DNA of 55,621 nt from Desulfosporosinus cupriresistens. Lineage in GTDB: Bacteria; Bacillota; Desulfitobacteriia; Desulfitobacteriales; Desulfitobacteriaceae. Shown one piece after another: positions 8,535 through 17,865 of this stretch; the first letter of the stretch is position 1; every line of letters begins with the position of its first letter. The position numbers were made by a program, and so were the translations under genes. Under the pieces are notes generated by a model. It had not been told where the DNA came from. It was given only the letters and a program-made list of their open reading frames with translations, and ran no database searches. The stretch lies in NCBI RefSeq assembly GCF_001707885.1, contig NZ_MASS01000026.1:1-55621 (forward strand), in the 5' to 3' direction.

Positions 8535-9503
8535 TCATACAAAAACTTTATGTGGAAAAAGGCTATCCTCGCGCCAGGCCCCAATTCCGAGTAATTCTCC
8601 ATCATCGATTACCTGAACATAGGGCCTACTCGATGTTTGATGTTCGATGTTCGAGGTTCGAACGCTAGATTTCGTTTCCAACGCCAAACCACGATCCTCC
8701 AACCTCGAATTTCCTTCAACAGGAGAAGTCATAACAAATTCTCTCTTGGTTGGCAACCCATGCCGGAAAGCATTTGCGCGAGCAGTTGATAGAAACACCC
8801 GTGGTAGATCGAGCCCTGCTGTCAACGGAAGTAAAAATGAATAGGTTGACTCGCTGACCGCCTTTTCTATCTCTTCAAGTGTCCAACTCTCCTGAATCTT
8901 GAACGGGCCGGAACGGATGCGCAATAGATTAGACATGTGCGCCCCACAACCTAATGCCTGTCCAAGGTCATGACAGAGTGTCCTTATATATGTTCCTTTT
9001 GAACACTCAATATTTAAAATTGCCCGAGGGAATTCCCTTTCATACCATTGTTTCAATTCTAATTTATAAATAGATACCTCTCGGGGCGAAATCTCGATAT
9101 CTATTCCCTGCCGAGCATATTCATAAAGGTGTTTTCCTTCTCTACGAACTGCAGAGTACATCGGAGGTGTCTGTGATATCTTACCCACAAAATGTGGCAA
9201 AACCGGTTCTAGGTCACTTTGACTCAAATCCGTTGAAGTAACTTGAGTCGTTTTTCCAAAGGCATCCTGGGTATCTGTCGTAATACCAAAAGCAACTTCT
9301 GCCAGATAAGCTTTCCCCTGCTCGGTTATGTATTCAGCTAGACGTGTCCCCTTACCAACACAAAGCGGTAAAACTCCAGCCACTCCAGGATCGAGCGTTC
9401 CAGTGTGTCCAATCTTTTTAGTTCTTAATATTTTTCGCATCCAGACAACGACATCCGAAGAAGTCATACCAGGTGGCTTAAGGACGTTAATGATCCCTTC
9501 CAA
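8535..9503 (-). CDS. truB: tRNA pseudouridine-55 synthase, with an atypical repeat-encoded insert
   Basis: Makes pseudouridine 55 in the T-arm of tRNAs. The catalytic Asp38 lies in GHTGTLDPGVAG, and the TruB core runs normally to about residue 260. Between about residues 262 and 293 the protein carries a low-similarity, Ser/Thr/Arg-rich insert. It ends ...SNIEHQTSSR and resumes with the expected YVQVIDDGELLGIG of the C-terminal PUA-like domain. The insert is encoded by a TTCGA-word foldback element (8625-8711), which keeps the frame open. The start overlaps the nrnA end by 17 bp, indicating translational coupling. The core is probably active; the insert's effect on the C-terminal domain is unknown. 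Confidence 0.95.
   Translation of the reverse strand: MEGIINVLKPPGMTSSDVVVWMRKILRTKKIGHTGTLDPGVAGVLPLCVGKGTRLAEYITEQGKAYLAEVAFGITTDTQDAFGKTTQVTSTDLSQSDLEPVLPHFVGKISQTPPMYSAVRREGKHLYEYARQGIDIEISPREVSIYKLELKQWYEREFPRAILNIECSKGTYIRTLCHDLGQALGCGAHMSNLLRIRSGPFKIQESWTLEEIEKAVSESTYSFLLPLTAGLDLPRVFLSTARANAFRHGLPTKREFVMTSPVEGNSRLEDRGLALETKSSVRTSNIEHQTSSRPYVQVIDDGELLGIGAWREDSLFPHKVFV
8625..8711. repeat. TTCGA-word foldback element inside truB
   Basis: The plus strand shows CCTACTCGATGTT at its left end, then TTGATGTTCGATGTTCGAGG. Inverted arms TTCGAGGTT (8650-8658) and AACCTCGAA (8701-8709) follow. The first 13 bases match the left end of the element at 26013. It is in frame with truB. Confidence 0.75.
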
Positions 9504-10470
9504 TCTTTAACGCCTCCTCAATTGCAGCAGTTATGCTTTGTTTAGCTTCAGCCATAGGGAGTCTGAGGGTACAACCTGCAGCACGCTTGTGTCCCCCTCC
9601 GCCGAACTGGGCAGCAATCTCATTGACATTCAGCCAGAGGTTCGAACGAAGACCCCCTTTGATCTCCCGAGACCCGACCTCCTTCAGTAACACCGCAACC
9701 TCAACACCCGCAATACTTCGAGCGTAATTTACCAGTCCCTCGCTCAATTCCTGCTCTGCACCGCATTTCTGAAAATCCTCTAAACTTAGAGTCATGACTG
9801 CCAATTGACCATTTGCCTGGATTTCCAATCCGTTTAGCGCATATTGAAGTAACTCGATCTGGGCAAGGGGTTTTTGATCGAAGATATTATGATGAATTCC
9901 TGTCAAATCAAGACCTATATCTAATAGCTCTGCCGTCAAGCGATGGGTTTGAGCAGTTGTATTACTATATTGAAAGCAGCCTGTATCCGTCACAATGGCT
10001 GTGTAGAGATTGGTGGCCATATCTCCATCTATTTTCACGCCTAGCTTGTTAATTAAAGCCAAGGCGATTTCAGCACTAGCACTAGCTTGGGCATCAACCC
10101 AATTAATGTCACCAAAAAAATGATTCGAGATGTGGTGATCTAAGTTCAGTATCGTACTTTCTTGAGAGATTTCAGTCCTTAAAAGGTTAACTCGCTGAAG
10201 ATCTGTACAATCGACAAATATTAAAGTTTTCGGCTGGGGATTAGGAAAATCCTGTCGTATACGGGACGAGCCCGGTAAAAACGTCAAATAAGTTGGCACT
10301 GGATCTGGATTGAAGAAGGAGACTTCTTTCCCCATTTTCTCTAAAGCCAGACCAATTGCCAACATTGAACCAATACAATCTCCATCGGGAGAGACATGGG
10401 AGAAAAGCGCCACCGTTGACGCTTTTCTTAAGACTTCTACCATCTCTTCCATGGGGGTGGTTTTATTCAT
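9487..10470 (-). CDS. nrnA: DHH family phosphoesterase, NrnA-type oligoribonuclease / pAp phosphatase
   Basis: Degrades nano-RNAs and, in the Bacillus homologue, dephosphorylates pAp. The 327-residue protein has the DHH-DHHA1 architecture: SPDGDCIG (about 27-34), a VDCTD metal motif, DHHISNHFFG (about 105-114) and the C-terminal GGGHKRAAG (about 290). I chose ATG at 10470, which overlaps the rbfA stop in ATGAATAA and has AAGG 9 nt upstream. An earlier in-frame ATG would overlap rbfA by about 100 bp. The position between rbfA and truB is the common one in clostridia and implies a shared transcript. Confidence 0.95.
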   Translation of the reverse strand: MNKTTPMEEMVEVLRKASTVALFSHVSPDGDCIGSMLAIGLALEKMGKEVSFFNPDPVPTYLTFLPGSSRIRQDFPNPQPKTLIFVDCTDLQRVNLLRTEISQESTILNLDHHISNHFFGDINWVDAQASASAEIALALINKLGVKIDGDMATNLYTAIVTDTGCFQYSNTTAQTHRLTAELLDIGLDLTGIHHNIFDQKPLAQIELLQYALNGLEIQANGQLAVMTLSLEDFQKCGAEQELSEGLVNYARSIAGVEVAVLLKEVGSREIKGGLRSNLWLNVNEIAAQFGGGGHKRAAGCTLRLPMAEAKQSITAAIEEALKIGRDH

Positions 10471-10837
10471 GCGATTCATCCTTACTTGAATCATCGGATA
10501 CACTAACATCACGCAACAATTTGGCAATGTGTGCACCATGTTGTATGGAAGGATCGTAGACAAACACGATAGATGGCACGTGTCGAAGTCTTAAACGCTT
10601 CCCGATTTCAGTTCGTAAAAACCCTGCTGCCCGATTCAAGGTATCCAAGGATGCTTTTCCTTCATCTTCACTTCCCAGAACACTGATATACACCTTGGCA
10701 TGTGCTAAGTCATTGGCAACATCCACACTCGTCACCGTTACAAATCCGATTCGAGGATCTTTCAACTCCACAAGGATAAGTTGAGAAATTTCTTCTTTGA
10801 GCGTTTCTGACAATCGATTGGGCCGATGTTTTGACAT
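10463..10837 (-). CDS. rbfA: Ribosome-binding factor A
   Basis: A KH-type 30S maturation factor acting on the 5' end of 16S rRNA, important at low temperature. The 124-residue sequence starts MSKHRPNRLSETLKEEIS and contains LKDPRIGFVTVTSVDVANDL with the family's central region. The C-terminus ends in an acidic/Ser tail (SVSDDSSKDESHE). GGAGGGA lies before the ATG. The stop overlaps the nrnA start, and the gene follows infB by 24 bp, so it belongs to the nusA-infB operon. Confidence 0.96.
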   Translation of the reverse strand: MSKHRPNRLSETLKEEISQLILVELKDPRIGFVTVTSVDVANDLAHAKVYISVLGSEDEGKASLDTLNRAAGFLRTEIGKRLRLRHVPSIVFVYDPSIQHGAHIAKLLRDVSVSDDSSKDESHE

Positions 10838-10861
10838 ACCTATCCCTCCAGGGCTGATTTA

Positions 10862-13603
<2,742 letters not shown>

Positions 13604-13647
13604 TTAACCACCCCCACATATTCGGCTCCCACATTACGCTCCAAGCA

Positions 13648-13944
13648 TCAGCTCCTTGCTAGTAAAATAGCCTTCGCAAACCCTTGATCTAAAATAAGTA
13701 CTGCTGAACGCGGCGAAAGTCCTATTGAATGTCCAATTTCCATCTTTGTACCAGTGATAAACACTGGCAATTTTATATCACTAGCCCACTTGTCGTACTT
13801 TTTCTGAGCCCCGTGAGCATCCTCCGCAATTATAAGAAGAAATCCTTTTCTCTTCTTCAACATAGCTTCTACTTCTGCTTCTCCAGAAGCAATTTTTCCC
13901 GCTCGTCTTGCGATCCCCATTAGCGACTGGATTCGTGTGTTCAC
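13648..13944 (-). CDS. ylxQ: L7Ae/L30e-like RNA-binding protein YlxQ
   Basis: A 98-residue single-domain protein of the ribosomal L7Ae/L30e/S12e superfamily, which includes k-turn binders. Visible signatures are the N-terminal IQSLMGIARRAGKIASGE (4-21) and the central LLIIAEDAHGAQKKY. The cellular role of YlxQ is not settled. The start is GTG, which overlaps the ylxR stop in GTGA, a sign of translational coupling. It follows nusA-ylxR and precedes infB, the arrangement seen in most Firmicutes, which supports the call. Confidence 0.92.
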   Translation of the reverse strand: MNTRIQSLMGIARRAGKIASGEAEVEAMLKKRKGFLLIIAEDAHGAQKKYDKWASDIKLPVFITGTKMEIGHSIGLSPRSAVLILDQGFAKAILLARS

Positions 13945-14204
13945 AAAGTAATCTTCCCTTCGAGGTTGGCAAATACTTCAGAATCAACGTCCACTCCAAA
14001 AGCTTTACGGAATCGTCGTTCTTTAACGGCCGTTTGGAAACAGATCAAGTCAGGACAAAGGTAAGCGCCACGTCCATTCCGTTTTCCAGTAGGATCAAGT
14101 TCAACAGCCCCTTCTGGAGTTCTAACAATTCTCAAAAGCTCTTTCTTGGGCTTCATCTGTTGACATCCCAAACACATCCTCATTGGAACTTTCCGTGTCT
14201 TCAT
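13941..14204 (-). CDS. ylxR: YlxR family RNA-binding protein (DUF448)
   Basis: An 87-residue protein of the YlxR family, which lies between nusA and infB in many bacteria and is thought to act as a nucleic-acid-binding factor. RMCLGCQQMKPKKELLRIV (about 8-26) and GRGAYLCPD (about 49-57) are the family signature; four Cys residues are present. I chose ATG at 14204, which is preceded by GGAAGGGG. A longer in-frame start would lie inside the nusA coding end. Coupled to ylxQ by overlap. Confidence 0.93.
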   Translation of the reverse strand: MKTRKVPMRMCLGCQQMKPKKELLRIVRTPEGAVELDPTGKRNGRGAYLCPDLICFQTAVKERRFRKAFGVDVDSEVFANLEGKITL

Positions 14205-14208
14205 ACCA

Positions 14209-15630
14209 TCACCCCTTCCCTCTCTTCTTTTTCTCCTTAACAATTACTTGCTCATTGGTTTTTAAGTCTTCCCCAATATCAGCAAAAGCTGTTTCAGTCG
14301 CTCCTTCGATGCCATTCGTGGTGACTTCACTTTCCAAGAACTCCGGCTCTTGAGCATATTCATCATATGTTTCGTTGTTATTGTATGCATCATTCTCGTC
14401 ATACGCTTGAAAAGTTCCGTCTCCGGCAGTTTGTTTATTATGCAAAGTCGGATCATTCTCAGCAAATTCGTCTTCTTCGTATTCCTGATAGTTATTTACT
14501 TCGGCGAATTCATCATATTCAGAGTACTCCTCATATTCGCCGTATTCCTCGTAATTTTCATACCCTTCTTCTTGCCCTTGAGTTATGATATTTAACCCAA
14601 CCGCTTGGGTCTCACTTTTAATATCAATCTTCCACCCTGTCAGTTTGGCAGCTAAACGAGCGTTTTGGCCTTCTTTACCGATCGCTAGGGAAAGTTGATA
14701 GTCAGGAACGACGACAATTGCAACTTTTTCATTGGGTTTGGGATATACTCCCACAACTTTCGCAGGAGAAAGTGCATTGGCTACAAACTCTTGGGGATCC
14801 GTTGAGAAGTTTACAATGTCAATCTTTTCCCCTTTTAATTCAGTGACAATGGTTTGTACTCGAACTCCCTTAGGACCAACACAAGCTCCAACTGGGTCGA
14901 CATTCGAGTCACGTGAGTAAACAGCAATTTTTGAGCGAGCCCCCGCTTCACGAGAAACACCCTTAATTTCAACAATACCGTCATGAATTTCCGGAACTTC
15001 AAGCTCAAATAAACGCTTTATCAGTCCTGGATGAGTTCGGGATAGCATAATTTGCGGTCCCTTTGTTGTTTTTTTAACCTCCACAACATACGTTTTAAGA
15101 CGTTCGAAGGATTGATACACTTCTCCAGGGATTTGTTCTTGAGCAGGAAGTACGGCTTCGACCTTCCCTAAATCAACAATCACGTTCTTCTGCTCGTAAC
15201 GTTGGACTACCCCAGTGACAATATCACCTTCGCGATTAACATATTCGTCATAAATCATGCCTCGCTCAGCTTCTCTAATGCGCTGCACAACAACTTGCTT
15301 TGCGGTTTGGGCTGCAATCCGTCCAAATTCACGAGGGGTGACTTCATATTCCACAATGTCCTCAAGTTGATAATTAGGATCGAGTTTACGTGCGTCCTCC
15401 AATCCGACCTGAGTCCGAGCATCCTCCACGATTTCCACAACAGTCTTGCGTGCATACACTTTAAACTCACCAGTTAAGCGATCAATAAGAACTCGAACAT
15501 TTTGTAATGATCCAAAATTCTTCTTGTACGCAGAAATCAATGCTGCTTCAATTGCCTCGAATAAAATTTCCGCGGAAATTCCCCGTCCTTTTTCTAACTC
15601 ATGAAGGGCCTCGATGAAATCCATATTCAT
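14209..15630 (-). CDS. nusA: Transcription termination/antitermination factor NusA with an acidic Tyr/Glu-rich tail
   Basis: Binds RNA polymerase and nascent RNA to modulate pausing, termination and antitermination. The N-terminal domain (about 1-125), S1 domain (about 130-200) and two KH domains (about 200-345, with IGKEGQNARLAAKL) are intact. From about residue 350 to 473 the protein is a low-complexity acidic tail, with repeated EEYGEY/EEYSEYDEF-like words and then Asn/Glu/Thr-rich sequence, ending in KEKKKRGKG. Typical Firmicute NusA stops soon after KH2 (about 350-400 residues), so the tail is an extension. It lies in the rimP-nusA-ylxR-ylxQ-infB operon, starting 42 bp after rimP. Confidence 0.97.
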   Translation of the reverse strand: MNMDFIEALHELEKGRGISAEILFEAIEAALISAYKKNFGSLQNVRVLIDRLTGEFKVYARKTVVEIVEDARTQVGLEDARKLDPNYQLEDIVEYEVTPREFGRIAAQTAKQVVVQRIREAERGMIYDEYVNREGDIVTGVVQRYEQKNVIVDLGKVEAVLPAQEQIPGEVYQSFERLKTYVVEVKKTTKGPQIMLSRTHPGLIKRLFELEVPEIHDGIVEIKGVSREAGARSKIAVYSRDSNVDPVGACVGPKGVRVQTIVTELKGEKIDIVNFSTDPQEFVANALSPAKVVGVYPKPNEKVAIVVVPDYQLSLAIGKEGQNARLAAKLTGWKIDIKSETQAVGLNIITQGQEEGYENYEEYGEYEEYSEYDEFAEVNNYQEYEEDEFAENDPTLHNKQTAGDGTFQAYDENDAYNNNETYDEYAQEPEFLESEVTTNGIEGATETAFADIGEDLKTNEQVIVKEKKKRGKG

Positions 15631-15672
15631 TTTTCCATTTTCCTCCTCATTCTATTGTACATAAAGAAAAAA

Positions 15673-16131
15673 CTAAAAATCTAGTGCTAAATGAGTTTTT
15701 TTTGCCAAGGCTTGTGGAATTGCCATACGCTTTTTCTCATATTCTAAAACGATTTCATCGTTTATCAATCCGATCAGATTCCCCGTAAACTCCTTATACC
15801 CTTGGAACAAAGAGGACGTGTGTACCGTAATCAATCTTCCCTGAAAACGGATAAAGTCCTCTTCCTTGAGTAGAGGACGTTCCAGCCCAGGAGAAGACAC
15901 TTCCAACATATAAGCCTGTGGAATAGGATTTTTCTGATCAAGCATTTCACTCACCACGTGGCTCACTCCTGCACAATCATCCATGTCCACACCACCGTCT
16001 TTATCAATATAAAGGCGTAGATACCAATACGCCCCTTCTTTTTTGTATTCTACATACACTAATTCCAGCCCTTTTTCTTGAACTAGTGGCTCAACCAATG
16101 AACTGATCTGTTGCTCTAAAACTGAACTCAT
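15673..16131 (-). CDS. rimP: Ribosome maturation factor RimP
   Basis: Needed for 30S assembly. The 152-residue protein has the two-domain RimP pattern, with LELVYVEYKKEGAYWYLRLYID-like beta strands (in parts), DDCAGVSHVVSEMLD and the hallmark LEVSSPGLERPL (about 80-95). I chose ATG at 16131, which has AAAGGAG 9 nt upstream; the 15-codon in-frame extension has no family similarity. It is the first gene of the nusA-infB operon, transcribed from the promoter at 16285-16313 through a leader of about 147 nt that contains a hairpin. Confidence 0.96.
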   Translation of the reverse strand: MSSVLEQQISSLVEPLVQEKGLELVYVEYKKEGAYWYLRLYIDKDGGVDMDDCAGVSHVVSEMLDQKNPIPQAYMLEVSSPGLERPLLKEEDFIRFQGRLITVHTSSLFQGYKEFTGNLIGLINDEIVLEYEKKRMAIPQALAKKTHLALDF

Positions 16132-16228
16132 GTGAAATCGCTCCTTTAAACATGGCCTGAAGAACGTACTCTTCATAGTCTAACGAAGATGCCCTCGAGT
16201 TATACTAAAGCCACGATTTGAACAAACG

Positions 16229-16254
16229 AAGGAGCGGGCTAGAACCCACTCCTT
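16229..16254 (-). promoter_or_regulatory. Leader hairpin upstream of rimP, possible attenuator
   Basis: On the minus strand AAGGAGTGGG and CCCGCTCCTT pair (one G-U pair) around a 6-nt loop, and CGTTTGTTC follows. It lies between the inferred rimP transcription start (about 16278) and the start codon. The weak T-tract makes it an attenuator candidate only. Confidence 0.45.
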
Positions 16255-16284
16255 ACCAGCAAACGCTACAAATTTCCTTATACT

Positions 16285-16313
16285 AATATAGCATATCCCC
16301 TAGACATCTGCAA
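16285..16313 (-). promoter_or_regulatory. Sigma-A-type promoter of the rimP-nusA-infB operon
   Basis: On the minus strand TTGCAG (16313-16308) and TATATT (16290-16285) have a 17-bp spacer. The promoter overlaps the downstream end of direct repeat B. The predicted start is near 16278. Confidence 0.7.
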
Positions 16314-16366
16314 CCCAAGTCAAGGGAAGTTTCTCTGCTTAGTGCGGCCTTTTGCAGAAATTGCAT
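16296..16366 (-). repeat. Imperfect direct repeat, copy B (before the rimP promoter)
   Basis: The minus strand reads GCAATTTC, then CTAAGCAGAGAAACTTCC, CTTGACTTGGG and later CTAGGGG. This matches copy A at 17796-17862 in order and orientation. The shared core is CTAAGCNNAGAAACTTCCYYTGRCTT, and similarity continues to a GGAAATTT past copy A and past the promoter in copy B. Confidence 0.65.
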
Positions 16367-16390
16367 CAATAGACCTGCTCTCATGCAAAC

Positions 16391-16423
16391 AAATCAGTCG
16401 CCTTAACAAAAGGCAACTGATTT
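16391..16423 (-). terminator. Intrinsic terminator after pspA
   Basis: Arms AAATCAGTCGCCTT (16391-16404) and AAGGCAACTGATTT (16410-16423) pair with one mismatch. On the minus strand TTTGTTT continues past the stem. It lies 58 bp past the pspA stop. Confidence 0.8.
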
Positions 16424-16480
16424 ATCTTAAGTTATTATTCAAATCCGTCATCCAAATGGCTATGAATAAACTCAACAAGT

Positions 16481-17161
16481 CTATTCCTCTTTTTTAAACT
16501 CCGCTTTCAATTTGGCGAGTTCATCTTCAACTTCTGAGTTTGCTCTGCTCTTTTCTAACTCAGCAAACTGATCGTCGATTGTATTTCCGGTGTTAACCAT
16601 CGTCCGAGACGCTTTGGCTTCTGCCTCCATCCGCTCGACCCGATCCTTCATTCGATCCATACCGGCCATCGGGTCATGGCTAGACATTCCAGAAACTGCT
16701 TCGTTGGCTTTTTTCATCGTTTCCGCACGACGTTGGCGCATCACAAGATTATTACGCTCCATTTTAGCCTTCTCTAATTTTTCGGTTAAGACACATAGGT
16801 TTGCTTGTAAATCTTCCACTGCTTTGGACTGATCAGCCAATTGATTTTGATAATCTGTCAAGCTGGTTTCCGCTTGTTTTCTCAGGGTTAGTGCCGTCCG
16901 TGCTAATTCATCTTTGCCTTGTTGCACAGCTAAGCCAGCTTGTTCAGTCCGTTGAGCAACTTCTTTACCCAGAGTTACAATGCGCTCTTCAAGCTGAATT
17001 TTATCCGCTACAGCCCGGTTAACTTGAATCTGGAAGCTCCGCACTTCCTCTGTTGTCCGATCCACATAAAGATTCAGCATTTTCTCTGGATCTTCCGCCT
17101 TGTTCACAATATCTGTAATGTTAGCCTGAAATAAGTCTTTCACCCGAGTAAACAATCCCAT
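16481..17161 (-). CDS. pspA: PspA/IM30 family membrane-stress protein
   Basis: A 226-residue, almost fully alpha-helical coiled-coil protein of the PspA/IM30/Vipp1 family, peripheral at the inner membrane and involved in membrane maintenance under stress. The N-terminus MGLFTRVKDLFQANITDIV forms the amphipathic helix typical of PspA. AEDPEKMLNLYVDRTTEEV follows, with Gln/Glu/Ala-rich coiled coil through about residue 150. ATG at 17161 has GGGAG upstream; a 21-codon in-frame extension is not family-like. No psp regulator lies beside it. It sits as a single gene with its own terminator between proS and rimP, a site where polC lies in Bacillus. Confidence 0.93.
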   Translation of the reverse strand: MGLFTRVKDLFQANITDIVNKAEDPEKMLNLYVDRTTEEVRSFQIQVNRAVADKIQLEERIVTLGKEVAQRTEQAGLAVQQGKDELARTALTLRKQAETSLTDYQNQLADQSKAVEDLQANLCVLTEKLEKAKMERNNLVMRQRRAETMKKANEAVSGMSSHDPMAGMDRMKDRVERMEAEAKASRTMVNTGNTIDDQFAELEKSRANSEVEDELAKLKAEFKKEE

Positions 17162-17448
17162 TTTCCAGTTCTCCCTTCGTTTATACCTTATAAGGCGATA
17201 AGTTTTTCTAGGGCATTTAATCATTAATTTTATATAAGTTGGAATTAGACTTTAGAGTTTGATTTCTACCCCTTCCATGAAATCCTTTAATTTGGAACTT
17301 TTGCAGGTATCGGAGTAGGCACCGTTTAATAAGGGGTAAATAGGAATCATCACTATAAGAGTGTAACAAAGAGCTTAGACAAAATCATGAACTAATTGTG
17401 AAATTTTCATGAATTTTAATCTTCTTTCCTCTGTTTCACCACCTACTT
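17162..17448 (-). other. AT-rich upstream region of pspA, no gene seen
   Basis: About 290 bp between the ncRNA terminator and pspA. It is AT-rich, with TATAGT- and TATATAA-like -10 candidates on the minus strand but no well-spaced -35. I see no sigma-54 GG-N10-GC element and no ORF with a ribosome binding site. The pspA promoter presumably lies here. Confidence 0.4.
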
Positions 17449-17790
17449 AAAAAAATAAAGACCTCACCCCCTGCTTCGGGTAAGGTCTTGCAACTTTGTA
17501 AACGGTGATAGGCCGGGTCCACATCGGACCGATTGTCGACACTATCCACGGCATTTCTGCCGCTCGCTACTCCCCTTACTTTATGCCTTCTTCCGCTTCA
17601 AAATCGAAGGAGAAGAATCTCTACAAGAATATTCTACGTGAGAGGCGATTTAAAGTCAAAGTAGGTTTTCGCTCGTTTTCCCTATTTCCGAGTTCTCCCT
17701 ACTCAGCTGTACCTTACCCAAGGAATCAACAGTCACTCAAGCGCGTGCTAGCTCATGCTTTCTCACTTACGCTCCATTCTTAAATTTCCT
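17449..17790 (-). ncRNA. Candidate structured non-coding RNA with a strong terminator
   Basis: About 340 nt with no convincing reading frame that ends (minus strand) in a strong intrinsic terminator: arms 17489-17478 and 17469-17458, then TTTATTTTTT. Upstream lie several compact hairpins. One is CGGCA-GAAA-TGCCG at 17562-17549, with a GNRA-type loop. Another is CGGTCC-GATGT-GGACCCG at 17531-17514. A third is an interrupted stem at 17615-17587 (CTTCT...AGAAG), and AGAATATTCT is at 17626-17635. A CTCG/CGAG stem lies at 17692-17672. I found no tmRNA tag, RNase P core or T-box motif. It may be a 3' RNA of proS, an independent RNA, or a copy of a dispersed repeat. Confidence 0.5.
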
Positions 17791-17795
17791 TTCCT

Positions 17796-17862
17796 AACCC
17801 CTGTCGACCCCAAAGCCAGAGGAAGTTTCTTGGCTTAGAGAGCGCTTAAGTGGAATTTGCTA
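17796..17862 (-). repeat. Imperfect direct repeat, copy A (just after proS)
   Basis: The minus strand reads GCAAATTCC, then CTAAGCCAAGAAACTTCC, TCTGGCTTTGGGG and CAGGGG, then GGAAATTT. It is the same order and orientation as copy B at 16296-16366. Within copy A, AAGCCA and TGGCTT can form a short stem. It begins 3 bp after the proS stop. Confidence 0.65.
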
Positions 17863-17865
17863 AAG

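Noticed and set aside
10471..10563. Longer start of nrnA overlapping rbfA by about 100 bp.
   Set aside because: The downstream ATG overlaps the rbfA stop in the common coupled arrangement and gives normal family length.
17162..17448. Sigma-54 promoter for pspA.
   Set aside because: I looked for GG-N10-GC spacing on the minus strand and did not find it near pspA.
17505..17783. A 92-codon plus-strand frame across the proS-pspA non-coding region.
   Set aside because: It has no ribosome binding site, lies opposite a strong terminator and hairpins, and its composition (Ser/Arg/Lys/Tyr-rich) looks like read-through of structured RNA sequence.
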